Shown piece by piece: positions 50,789 through 62,603 of a stretch of DNA of 64,000 nucleotides. Every line of letters starts with the position of its first letter. Within the stretch, counting starts at the first letter, position 1. The notes below the pieces were generated by a model, which saw nothing but the letters and a program-made list of their open reading frames with translations, was not told the origin of the DNA and did no database searches. Where the stretch lies: assembly GCA_012064415.1 (NCBI GenBank), contig SSNU01000123.1, positions 62,001 through 126,000 of the forward strand, written 5' to 3'. This DNA comes from Gyrodactylus bullatarudis. Its lineage: Eukaryota; Platyhelminthes; Monogenea; Gyrodactylidea; Gyrodactylidae. The position numbers and the translations under genes were made by a program.

Positions 50789-52679
50789 CTTTTTAGATCC
50801 TGAAGAAAATGGGTTCACCAAATATTAAACTTTTTTTTTGAAAATCCTATATACCTTGATTATTGCAAAAGAAAATATCACAAAAATTTTGTTTTTCAAA
50901 TCTCAAGTTTGCGACAAAGCAAAAAAATTGACTAGGTTTTCTGTTTATTGTTTCTTACGACTCTGAGGTTGAGTTTGGAATTCCAGAGTGAAAGAAAACC
51001 ATCTTTGCCAGGCATAAATAACGTTTACAAACATCAATTATTGACCTATTCGTTCGCTTTCTCTAACTTCCTTAAGAGTTTAGAATCAACCTGTTATACT
51101 ATATTATACTATCGAAGATATACTGGTCGAATAATAAGATGAGATTTTTGTATTTTAGCAAGAAAATGCGCCATGCAATGTGACAGAATCAACAAATTCA
51201 GACCCAATAAAATACCTTCTGGGACTTTTTATCCTTAAGAGAGTTATGCAAACGGGGAGTAGTTTGAAAATTTCGTTAAACTTACCGTGAAATTCTAAAA
51301 AAGTGGTCATGATTAACTTATAAAATCTATATTCAACATATTATTTGATATTATTGAATAAAAGGAGAATTTTTAGGACTGTTTTAGTTCGTTTTCAACA
51401 TCATTTTTACTTATGCAGGGAAATACGACAAGGTAGAAAAAATATTCAGATATCATTCGATAGAGAATTTTATGATGTATCAAATGATGTTGATTTGAAA
51501 AATCTAAATTTGAAAATAATGACTACTAATACTAATTCGACCAGTATAAAAGAAAATTATAAGAAAAATTACAATCACGAAGGAAAAGACTTTCTAGCCC
51601 GAATATACAAAGAATCGTCCTTAATCAAAGGATTTATTATCTTTTGATGACAAAAGCAAAAATCTGGTCAATTATAAAAACTTCTAAGAAAGAAGAGACA
51701 TCACTCTATCATAAAAAATGTTTTATAGTTAGTTTTCAAACGTCATGACTCAATCAAATCAGGCAGAGAGGGCTAAAAAGTTATCAGTGAAGATTCTAAA
51801 ATGACACAGTGCAATAAATTGAAAATTTATGTCTTGGATTCAGACGAAAATCTCAATTCTGTTTCAGTTTTTCATGCTGATTTCAATGGTATTAATTATT
51901 TTTTCTCTCAAAATGAGCAGGAAAACGTTATGGCACTTAAAAGTTTTTAAAAGCACTCAGGCAATAAACTTTTATACACACACTAAATAGTACACTATCA
52001 CGAAATGGCTCAAATTGAAGGTGAATAAATTTCATATCTAACTAGAACTTAAATTTTCCCGGAAAAACCTTTTTTTGTGACTCAAATCCACTTAAAACTT
52101 TTAAAGCTTCAGAATGTATACTTCCCCATTTGTTTTTACAAACGAATTTGGTATCAAAATCTATAAAATAATAAGGGGATCAAAATGAGATTCTTACCGA
52201 AAATATTGCTCCAAAAACAAAAAAGTTATGGTCTAAAAACCTTTAAAAACTCAAAATTGAATCTAAAATTGTATACCATTTTTGGGGGTTGGGAGGGTAG
52301 TGTAAAATTAACATGTAACATATATGATTTCTGAAAGAGGGGAAAAATGTACACTGAAGCTTTGTAATGCCTAGGGTAGGAGTGTGTTACGACACACCTT
52401 CTTTCGTTCAAAGGATACCATTTAACCTTATACTATCTAATTTAATACTATATTTATTTAAAAATTAAGAAAATTGTAGAAAAAGTCCTTTTATTTTTTT
52501 ATCGTCCAACAATAATCTGTTTAAACTCCTATATTATTCTTTATCTTATACCTTGATTCGATATTTTTTTCATGAGGTTCAATTTTAGTAAAATAAAATC
52601 TTACTTTAAGTGATATTCTAAAAAAATTCCATCAATTTTGTTTATTTTAATAATGAATACAAATTTTTTCGAATTTAAA
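50789..52679. other. Intergenic between UNC-93 genes B and C
   Basis: A 100-codon frame at 51345-51647 contains FDREFYDVSNDVDLKN, faintly like REFYALSNDIKFD of the CACTG-element fragment at 25.2 kb; the likeness may be chance. No other gene recognised. Confidence 0.35.
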
Positions 52680-55144
52680 ATGTCCCTATCGCATCAGAGA
52701 CAAACTTTGCTAGCAGTTTTGCTAATATCTGTGCAGTTTATGCTCTCCTACACTGGAGCTAACACTAGTTCAGCAATTTCCGTAAGTCATGATTCCTCTG
52801 AATTTTATCAAGGAAGTGATACTTGAAGATTCATCCAAAGATAATAAACTTGATAGTTTAGGAAACATTGCGCTAGGCTTTTGTTATCTTGTAATGTTTA
52901 TCAAAAGTTTCTTCATCCCTTATGTAATCAAGTGTATCGGTCCAGTTTATGGTCTTACAATCGGACTATTCTTGAATACGTAAGCAGAAAATTAAATAAC
53001 GTTCCCTAGATTATATGTTTTGGCATTTGTGTACCCAAACGTATGGACATTATTTCTCGGAAGTTACTTTGTTGGTACAGCTTCTCCTTGTAAGTAGAAA
53101 CCTACTAACTTGAAGTGAACTGGAGCTGTGCTGTGCATTATATCAACCTTTGGTCAGATATCTCAAATGTTGATTTTCATTTTGCTTTCTTCTATGGATT
53201 TTCTCAAAGCTCCAATATCATCGGCGGATTATTTAACTACCTGTTCCTTGGCAATCTTAAAATAATCAATAATGAAATAAGAATAAAACTCTTTGTAACA
53301 CTTGCATCAATTACCGCTATAGCAGCACTAACGACATTTTGTATGCCAAGGAAAAAGGTTTTGGTAGATGATAATACCCAAGCGGATAACACTAAGCAAC
53401 CTAATGGATCTTCTGAATCCACGATGAGTAATTATTTTTTTGATTCTAGAAAATTTTATCAAAATATTCGCCAAAATTGAAACCTGGAAATTTGCGATTC
53501 CTGCTTTTCTTACTGGTATGTTTTTTGTGCATAATTTTAAAACTTTGCAACTCAAAAATGCCCTTATAAGAGTATCCGGATAAATTAGAGAATTTTTCAT
53601 AATTTTTACTTTGAATTTTGTTGGTCTTTTTTGAGATTGCTGACTAGAAGCTACATGAAGTGTTAAGAACGAACAAAAGAAGATTAGCGCATAAAGCTTT
53701 ATTTTCGATGGACTTCTATAGTTGATTCTCAAGGAGTGAAGCAGGATTTCAGTTACTGGTGGTTATGAGATTTTAGGATCCATTTAAAACAAATCTAATG
53801 ATTTGCAACTGGACTAATCTTGTTCGTTATTCTATAGGTGTTGAAAATTTATCTTCTGTTTCGTCTTCTAGTTCATAAGTAAAACTTTGATTCGCTTTAG
53901 GCTTTTAATTGAAAATATAACTAACTTATTATAAAATCTTTTGAGTCTTTCTATTATTGTATACCAATATTACTAGGCATCAATTCATAATTTTGCTGAA
54001 CCTTAATAAGTTCAGTTCAATTCTAAAATCCTTTTCTTTTCAAATTAATGTTCTACTTTGTTTATGCAATTCAAGAATTAAATGATTTAAAATTCAGGTA
54101 TAAATTCATCATTTTGCTGGGGCATATTCCCAACGTGCATTGGCCATTTGAATGCTCTATCAGAATATCCCAAGTCCCTGATGGGAATATCAGCCATCTG
54201 CACTGGCGTAGGGGGATTCTCATGTAATTTCCTAGCTAATATCTAACCCTTAGCTTTCCTATTTTACTATGTTGGAAGAAAGACAAGCCCTATAGTTGCC
54301 AATTGCCTGATGACTCTGGTGAATATGACAGCCCTGTTGATCATGTTTCTCATGTTTCCGCCAGACATCATCTTCAAGAGTACTGATAATATTGGCTTTA
54401 TACAACCGAGGTATGTTGAAGCTTATGGTTTAAGGATTTTTTAAATATTTTCTATTTCAAAAGGTTTTTTGCTAATGAAAGTATCAAAATGTAGATGAGA
54501 TTTTGTTTTTTTACACCAATTAAAAAAAAAAATTTAAATAAATCAAAATTCTAAACGGTCAAGCAATTTTGTGTCCTTGGCAAATATCGGAACCGAAATC
54601 AATTGCAATCGATAAACCCTTTGAGTTCCTGAGAATTTTTTATCATGACTCGCATTCAAAATTCTTTCTTTCATATGAATTTTTAATACGAATCTACAGT
54701 CTTTTTCGATCAAAAATTTTTGATCCAAAAATAGGTTATCTCTGAAGCTGGGATCTTTTAGTACAATAGAAGACACCAATGAGTTTCATGAATTCCTTAT
54801 AGACTATTTTTCATTCTCTTTAGAATACTGGCTGTTCTGTTTTGTTCGTTCATAATCGGTCTGACAGATGGCTATTGGAATGCTCAAGTTTCAACATTGA
54901 CAAAGAAAATTCTTGATAAGCATAGTTCATATTACGTTTATTCAGTTTACAAAGCTCTCCAAGTAATCATGAACATTTGATAATCTCTTATTTTTAGTCA
55001 CTTATGACCGCAGCATCATTTTTATCGAGTGAATTCATCAGCTTCTATCTCCTAGTTGGGACCTACACAGCCTGCCTTTTAGGCAACTTTGCAATGTTTG
55101 CCAAACTACATTGGAATTTAATAAAAGAATCAGATAATAAATAA
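52680..55144 (+). CDS. UNC-93-like membrane protein gene C, 431 aa, nine exons
   Basis: Exons 52680-52781, 52813-52979, 53010-53089, 53116-53427, 53450-53515, 54098-54223, 54254-54410, 54824-54962, 54998-55144; the sum is 1296 nt and the frame closes. Introns 31, 30, 26, 22, 582, 30, 413 and 35 nt. Same helix layout as gene B: QFMLSYTGAN, GFCYLVMFIKS, YGLTIGLFLNT, LYVLAFVYPNVWTLF, CAVHYINLWSD, GGLFNYLFLGNL, FCMPRKK loop, SSFCWGIFPTCIGHLNAL, YWNAQVSTLTKKIL. In-frame upstream ATGs at 52638 and 52653 exist; 52680 was preferred because it aligns with the short N-terminus of B and A. The 22-nt intron 4 (53428-53449) is required to keep the frame. A PLE end fragment lies in intron 5. Confidence 0.88.
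53620..53760 (-). mobile_element. PLE terminal fragment in gene C intron 5
   Basis: Contains GAGATTGCTGACTAGAAGC ... GTGTTAAGAACGAACAAA and AAAGCTTTATTTTCG, the inverse-oriented relative of the 3925-4000 PLE terminus. Confidence 0.6.
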
Positions 55145-55794
55145 AAATTCTGAAAGTTCAAAGTAATATTTCTCTTCGCCGAATAAAAGATAATAAAAGC
55201 ACTTATCCCAGTCACCAAAAAAAAAGAATAACATTCAAGATCTAGTTTTTGTCATGTTTAGTCGAAAAATAATATTAGAACCTCAATAGAACTACTTCAA
55301 AGTACAATGATAAATTTATTTATAATAAAAATATTTATGGAGGTGTAATTCTATGATGCTCAAATCCGAATATCGATCAGTAGACGGTTTGTAATGTCCT
55401 TTGAGAATCAATTCATTTTCCATTTTTTTCTTATTAAAATTGGATGATTCCTAACTAATTATCATCAATTTGTCTATCATTATTCCTGAAGAGATATTAG
55501 AATTTTATCTTGTTGATACAAATTTATGCAGAGGTCATTTTATATATACATTTGGTATTTTTCATCTGTAATAATTAAAATGAATGACATTGAGCAAAAT
55601 AATGCGATATAGCTTACTAGTTTTTATCTATAGCCTTGTTCATTCATTTGAACAATATTGTAAGTTGTAAGTTATAGCCTTGTTATACAGTTGTGTCGAA
55701 AACAGACAGATGCTTTAAGAGGAAATAATGACCCTAGAAATTAGCAGAGTGATACCCTCCTTCCCCTTCATTAGTGCAAAATAGGCATGGGTAA
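55145..55794. other. Intergenic, 3' of UNC-93 gene C
   Basis: AATAAA-type signals occur near 55180. Nothing else recognised. Confidence 0.35.
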
Positions 55795-55795
55795 A

Positions 55796-56740
55796 AATCG
55801 AAAAAATGGGATTTTGGCGCCAAATCGAAATTTGAAAAATGACCATATTTTTCATGAATATAATGTTTTTCTTTAAATCGTAAAAGTTGGCAACATGGGT
55901 AGGATTCCAAAAAATCTCTTGCAAATTCGGATTTTGAACCAAGTTTTTCGTAAAAATCATTGATTCCCAACTTCATATCGAGCCGGTACAGCCTGAAGAG
56001 ATCCGGCAAAATATAAGCTTTATTACAGAATATTTACTTGATTTCTGAATCCTTACAATGAGTTCCTCATTTAGCTCTGAAAATATTTCCGAAGATTTTC
56101 CCTCTTTGAAAAAATTATTCAATAAAAAATTTGGATCTCGACTCAGGGTCCATTTATTATGACTTTGGACCATAAAATGTGGAATATCTTTCGAGTCTCA
56201 GGATGAATTTTATTCGAAAGTAGCTCAAAGATCAATCAATTTTTGATCAGAAAAATGCACATTTGATGTCACAAGAGAATTCATAATGAGATCTGATTTT
56301 TTAAAGTTGGAAACACTTTCCCGAAAATCATTGTGATCTGAGATTGAAACTCTTTTGCCACTGCTCAATGAAATTGTGAAATTTGCAATTTTGCATTTCT
56401 TCGGATTTTGCAAATGCTCGCCAACAAACTTCATAATTTTGTATCAAGCCTCAACATATCTTAATATGCTGATTATTTTTTTTTAACGTTGAAAATCAAG
56501 AAATCGAATTCATTTAGATTAGGAATTTACAAATTGTAAACTAAAGCTAATTGATATGAAGTTGGGAATCTATGATTTTTACAGAAATCTCGATATTTTC
56601 ATCAAGAATTCGAATTGTTAAAGATTTTCTCGAATTCTACTCATGCTGCCCACTTTTACCATTTGAAGAAAAAAAATTAGTTTTATGAAAAATATGGTCA
56701 TTTTTCAAATTCCCATTTGGCGGCAAAATCCCATTTTTTC
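55796..56740. repeat. Inverted pair of dispersed repeat copies
   Basis: 55796-55990 (minus) and 56555-56740 (plus) are diverged inverted copies sharing CGATATGAAGTTGGGAAT, CATCAAGAATTCG-like, and AAATATGGTCATTTTTCAAAT blocks. A third copy is in CEP104 intron 8 (17740-18060). Noncoding; about 560 bp between arms. Confidence 0.6.
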
Positions 56741-57110
56741 GAACTTTGAACTGAAAATTTTTGTTGATTTGAAAGCGGGAGGCTGATCGAAAGAGTTTTT
56801 TCAGGATTAAGATTAGACAAGAAAATCAATTCAACGGAATCTGATCGAATGCTTAACCTAATTATCCTTTGGGAGCGGAATTCCGTTTTTTCGATCATTT
56901 TCACTACTTGAAAATCAGTGAAATTCCGATAATTCAAAATCTCTAGAAAATGGGGTAGCTGTCGATAACTTGACAGTGCTAGTCAGCTTTCATGTCTAAT
57001 CTTAATCCTGAAAAAACTCTTTCGATCAGCCTCACACTTTCAAATCAACAAAAATTTTCAGCTCAAAGTTCAAAAAAATGGGATTTTGGGGCCAAATGGG
57101 AATTTAAAAT
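56735..57110. repeat. Palindromic repeat, ~105-bp arms
   Basis: 56735-56840 and 56990-57100 are inverted copies (AAAACTCTTTCGATCAGCCT and its complement; TTGAACTGAAAATTTTTGTTG and its complement), with a ~150-bp spacer. Directly abuts the start of PLE copy 2. Confidence 0.65.
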
Positions 57111-57201
57111 TTTTATTCATTGTGTCATTTGTGTTTCATTTGCTAATAAGCAAAGCTTTTAACTTACAAGTTGTGAGTTACTCCAAAGATTCAATTAAAC
57201 T

Positions 57202-60200
57202 TTGATGTTGAAAGTGAGGAAATTATCTCAATTTTATGGTATCTATGAGATTTCTACGAACGACTGTTTTGAGGAAATAAAGGCCTTATTTGTGAGAAAA
57301 AAACCCTGGCATCTTTTTACTTTAAATCTCATGACATCGGTGACCCAGCTCAAAACCAATGTTAAAAAACATCTATCCGACAATAATATCTCAGCTGAAC
57401 AGGTCAACGTATTAATCAAGAGGCTAGAATATTACAATAAATGGTATGGGAAGGATATCAAGAATTTAAATCTTATACAATTTTACGAAGAATGTTTATC
57501 AACAAAATCTTTTCCTACAAACGTATGGAGATCAGCCGCGGAGAATAACAACCAACCGACTGAACTATTAGCCAGTGAAAAGGTCATAGAATGGATCCTC
57601 AACCTCAGAAACGTTGCCGAATCTTTCAACTCAAAAGCCAATACAAATCTTAATTTCCTTATAACAAATATTCAGTCAGATGACCTTATAGATTCAATAA
57701 TTACCATAATGAATGAAGAAGCTGTTAAACAAGCCAAAATTATCGTCAACAGAAACAAAAGGTACCGAAGGAAAATGCCCATGTGTAAATGAGACATGGG
57801 GTATTCGCAGTTCATTAGTAGTCATACATCATTAGAAGGAAGAACTATATATGAACATTCATTATCTGCTCAGAATTTTCCATTGTACAGATCTATTTTA
57901 TTTATTTTTATATTATAAATGTCGCTACTTCAAACCAAAAAAAATTGATGAAATCAACCTAGACACAATCATGGGAAGAAATCTGAAGAAATGTGTTTTC
58001 AATTTTTCAGACCTTCAATTAGACCAAACAGACAAAGAACTACTGACGCTTGGACCATCCTTTTTTATACCCAACAACAAGGACTCAAACCTGGAAACGA
58101 AGATAGGATTCGAATGCTTAGTTGACCAAACAGAAAAAATTTTCAACTGCAATGACGAGGCAAGAGAACGATTCCACTTATCAATGGCAACTTATTGTAA
58201 TGAATATGCGAATCAAGAGATAAACTTCGAATACCTGCAACAGAGACACTTCAAAGCATTAAAAAAACTGAAGAGAAACACGAACATAATACTGACTAAA
58301 CCAGACAAAGGAACAGGCTTGGTAATATTGTCAAAAGAAAAATATGTGAACTCAATGAGGAAAATTATTGATGACACTTCGAAGTTCACTAAAACAAGAA
58401 CCAAACTAGAAACCCACATACCAAAAATATTTGCAGACAAAGTGAAGAAAGAGCTGAAGACAATGCTAGAGAATAAGCACATCGACGCTCCAACTTACTA
58501 GAAGCTGAGATGTTCAAACAACTCAACTAACCGTATGGCCTACCAAAAGTGCACAAAATCAACAGGGACCAGACAGATCCAGAAATCCCGATGAGACCTA
58601 TACTAGATATGAGCCAGTCAGCAACGAGAGAGATAGCAAAATGGCTGGTCGAAATCCTCACCCCAATAAAGACAACCCTGTGCAAACATTCCCTTTCAGA
58701 CACCTTTGAATTCATCGAGAAAATGAAAGAAACCAACGTAAATATATACTAGATTTTTATTTGAAATAATTATTAAGCATATCGTGATTATCTGGTACAA
58801 ATGATATTAAATATGAACAAATGTTGGGAATGTTTTTATCTTTAAACTGAGAAAAGTTAATTTGAAATCTTGTGCGAAGGGGGAGGAGTACAGTAGTATA
58901 GAGTATCCCCTTGCTGAGCGCAGGTTGTAATGGCCATTTGGTTGAGTAGCATACTTAGAGTACAGGAACGCAGAGGCTGAGATGCGTCTAAGCCAGAGAG
59001 GAAATAATTAAGCCCGCTAAAGTAAATCATAATAAGGTAGTGGGCCGAAGCATGTTCTGAGATAAATGTATTGAATACGTTCGAGCTTTTTGGAAATGCC
59101 AACAGGGTGATCACAGAGAATTCCAGATCCGTAGTCAAGATAGGGTTGTATGAGTGATTTAAAAAGAGAATTTCGTAAATCGGGGTTAATAACAAATCTC
59201 CTTATGAAGTAACTCATACACCTTGTCGTTTTGAGGACTTAAATGGAATGGTTGTTTGTGTTCAGTTTATTATCATAGAAAAGGCCAAGATCCTTGATAA
59301 ATGATCAAATCATGATGTTGTTTGACGTTGTATCACTCTTCACGAACGTTCCATTGGAAGAGACCATTGAATTAGTCGTCAATTTCGTAAAGAATAACCA
59401 GTCAATGTTCAAGCTGGCTTCAAACTGGGTGAGAAAGTTACTAATTTTATGTTGTAAAAATGTCGTGTTTAGCTTCAATGGCCACATGTACATCCAGAAG
59501 GATGGGGTTGCAATGGGCTCACCTCTTGGACCACTATTGGCTGACATTTTCTTGGCAAAATTGGAGATGACATCATTGAAACCGACAATCGACAAGTCCA
59601 ATCTCTATTTCAGATACATGGATGGCACATTCATAACAATGAACAAAAATGACAATCCAGAAGAATTCCTCTGTACCTTCAATTAGGCCCATGAGAAGAT
59701 AGAATTTACAATGGAAAAAGAGAACGAAAATAGCCTGGCATTTTTGGATGTTAAACTTATAAGAAACGAGGATGGAACGATAAAGCGAGGAATCCACAGA
59801 AAAAACACGTTCACGGGTAGAATGCTAAACTTCAATTCATTTGTACCGGGAAAAATTAAACGTGGCCTCATAACAGCGTTAGCAAAGAGAACACGAAGGA
59901 TAGTCTCTGATGAAATGTGGGAAGAAGAATTGGAACAGCTGATCAGCATATTTTTAATAAACGATTATCCAATAGAACTGATCAATGATCGTCTCTCAAA
60001 ACTCTATACTCCGAGAAGGAAGCCAAAAGAAACGGAAGGTCCAACCGCCTACATTAAACTTCCATTCAAAGGTGATAGAATTGCAATGACGTTCCAGAAG
60101 AAAATCAATGATCTCTTTTATGAAACTTACCCAGAAGGTAACAAAAGGATCATCTACAAAACGAAAAAGATGTATACGAATTGTTCCAAAGACACACTGG

Positions 60201-60602
60201 AGCCACTAAAACAATCCTATGTGGTTTACAAATTCAAATGCCCTTGTAATGCAGAATACATAGGCCAAACCATCAGGAGCCTTGAGGAAAGAGTAGATGA
60301 GCACCTCCATACTGGACAAACAGCCATCAGAGAGCACCTCAAAAACTGTAATGCCGAAGTTTCCCCCCAAAACTTTGTATAAACCATCAGGAAATTGCAT
60401 TTATAGTTTAAAAGCTGCTGAAGCATATCTCATCAATCAACACAAGCCAAATCTATGCATACAGAAAAATCATGTTAAGCCCCTGAACCTCCCAAAACCA
60501 AAAGAGCAGAAACAATTGTCCCAGCCCTCACCCAAAAAGAAAAGAAAAGAAGAGGTCAAGACGAGCAAACGGATCACAGAGTTCTTCCCAGCAACACAAT
60601 AA
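57202..60602 (+). pseudogene. Penelope-like retroelement, nearly full coding length, inactivated
   Basis: N-terminal part 57202-57792. The RT starts with LTLGPSFFIP and LTKPDKGTGLVILSKEKY near 58300. A frameshift and a stop lie near 58500-58530, then PYGLPKVHKIN. LINE insertion at 58744-59297. RT motif A DVVSLFTNVPLEETI, motif B GVAMGSPLGPLLAD, motif C YFRYMDG (normally Y-x-D-D, so the second catalytic Asp is Gly). Stop at 59684. Connector, then GIY-YIG endonuclease YVVYKFKCPCNAEYIGQT with Cys ligands, HLHTGQTAIREHL, and a Lys-rich tail ending at 60602 in a shifted frame (60376-60602). Several independent lesions make it dead. It is the best template here for the PLE family that left fragments at 2.6, 32-33, 48 and 53.6 kb. 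Confidence 0.9.
58744..59297 (-). mobile_element. 5'-truncated LINE inserted in the PLE reverse transcriptase
   Basis: Minus-strand text from 59217 reads FIRRFVINPDLRNSLFKSLIQPYLDYGSGILC ... KLERIQYIYLRTCFG, the C-terminal thumb region of a CR1/Jockey/RTE-type LINE, of a different family from the 25.8-kb copy. TAAAT is present at both edges (58739-58743, 59298-59302). Removing 554 bp plus one TAAAT rejoins the PLE frame as N-V-N-D-Q-I-M. Confidence 0.85.
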
Positions 60603-61746
60603 TTTTCATTATGACCCCTTAATTAACACCATTTACAATCTTTCGTTATAATTCTATTCTGTATTACTATAAAATAATTATAATTAGCCCCATAACAATA
60701 ACACATCCAAAAGACCAATTTTACTAAATAATGTTGCATACCTGGCAACAGGTATGATCCAATCGAATTTTAAGAACAATTTCAACCAATAATTTAAACC
60801 ACTTCTTTAAACCTTCTTAAAATTAATATACTTTAACTTGGTTTTGCTCATTATATATCATTCGACAGGGAATTTTCTCCTTTTTTCAATACACCAACAA
60901 AAAATTGTCTAACAGGAATAATAACAAAGATAGAATAACTCTGTTATTTCAACTTTTTACATTAAGAAACTTACACCGTTCGATAGAGCATAACATTTTA
61001 TGCATTATTTCAAAAAATCAAACCATAATCACGAGATTTGCCAGAATAGTTCGAGAAACAAAATTTGAACCAAAAAAAAATCGATAATGAAAAATACATC
61101 ATCCTAAAATCTCAATCTAACCAAAATGGATAGACAGAATGCTGGACCTCCCTGGTGTTTTAAGTCAGAGGTTAAAATAACATTCCTAATGTGTTAAGAT
61201 TAAGATAATCACTACATGTATTTGTATTATAATCTGTCAATCAATGTCACAGTCAGAAACCTCCTCTCACTTCTGTCCTATCATTTAATGTGAATCAAAA
61301 TTTCGTGCGTTTCAACTGATTTTTTACTCTTATAAATAATTTTTATTCAAAATGATAAACATCTTTCTAGCGCTTCTCATAATCTTTGAAAAATGTTAAA
61401 GTTTTTAGTTCTTCCAGCATGCCAAATCTTTTTTTTCACAATCATTGAAAGAAATTTTGTCATTATTTATAACAGGCTGCAGTAAATTAACCAGATACAG
61501 CTTTTTTATAGAAATATTTAATTTTCTTTTGTTTAAGTTTAATGTGAAATTCGCGCAAGATTTATTTTGGTTCTGATTCTAAAGGATCCTAATAGATAAT
61601 CAACTAAAACAGAGCCTGGAAAACATCTCAGCAACTCCAAGAGCTGATTTCATTGGACATCGGCTTCACAGCGAAAAGACTATTAAAAAACTATAATTAT
61701 TATGGTTGCATTGAATCTCATTAATTCACTTAACATGTTAGTAAAT
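60603..61746. other. Intergenic, PLE 3' flank
   Basis: Presumed PLE 3' noncoding region then unclassified AT-rich DNA. No gene recognised; no Merlin terminal repeat was identified. Confidence 0.35.
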
Positions 61747-62603
61747 GATCGAAGAGGCTTTTGAAATAGCCAAGCGCGAGAGTCTAATTCGATTTGCCCC
61801 TAAGCGTTGTGATGGATGCACAGATGGCTTGATGAACCTAAAAAGTTGGCTGGACAATGGAAGCACCAATGTATGAAATGCAGAAGAAAAGTCTCTCTTT
61901 ACATTGACTCCATATTTTACAGTAAGCCAGAAGTTTGAATACTATCAAAATTTATTTTTACTATTATTATTTTTACAGAGGCTAATGCTCCAATGCACAA
62001 GATCTTCCAGATCATGTATCACTACGTGAATAAAATCACCGTAGTTGAGTCAGAAGAGCAAACTGGAGTATCTGCCAAGACAATCATCAAGTACCGAAAG
62101 TTGTTTGAGGATAAGGTCCTCCAATACAACGAAAACGTCAATATGATTGGAGGAATTGGTATGACAGTGGAGGTTGACGAATCCCACTTGTTCAAGAGGA
62201 AATACCACAGAGGTCGAGTCCTTGCCTATCAGCACTTCTGGTTTGTGGGAGCTTTTTGCAAAGAGACAAGACAGGTGAAACTGCTAGTAGTGACTCGAAG
62301 ACCTCGAGAGGTACTACATGACTTTATCCTGGGACAAGGATCATCACAGACGAGTGGCAAGGCTATCGAGGTATAGATAATTATGGTTATTTACATGACA
62401 CCGTGAATCACAAGCGCAATTTTGTCAATCCGTTCACTGGTGCTCATACTAACACTGTCGAGCGTTTGTGGAGAAGTCTGAAAGCAGAAGTAGCCAAAGG
62501 CACGTCATTGGTGCATTTAAACAGACGTATAAAAATTTTCGAGGCTCATTTCAACTCTGAGTTGCGAGCAAACATTCTAATGAGAGCTCTTGAATTTATT
62601 TAA
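61747..62603 (+). pseudogene. Merlin (IS1016/ISXO2-like) transposase, frameshifted, with one intron
   Basis: Starts MIEEAFEIAKRESLIRFAP with a zinc ribbon CDGC ... CMKC, but the two halves are in different frames (shift near 61850). A 57-nt GT..AG intron at 61922-61978 separates the ribbon from the helical part KIFQIMYHYVNKITVV. DDE core: VEVDESHLFKRKY (first Asp), then a second frameshift near 62335, IITDEWQGY (second Asp), VNHKRNFVNP, HTNTVERLWRSLK (Glu). All three catalytic residues are present. Merlin elements are known from schistosomes, nematodes and other animals. Terminal repeats were not found. Confidence 0.85.
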
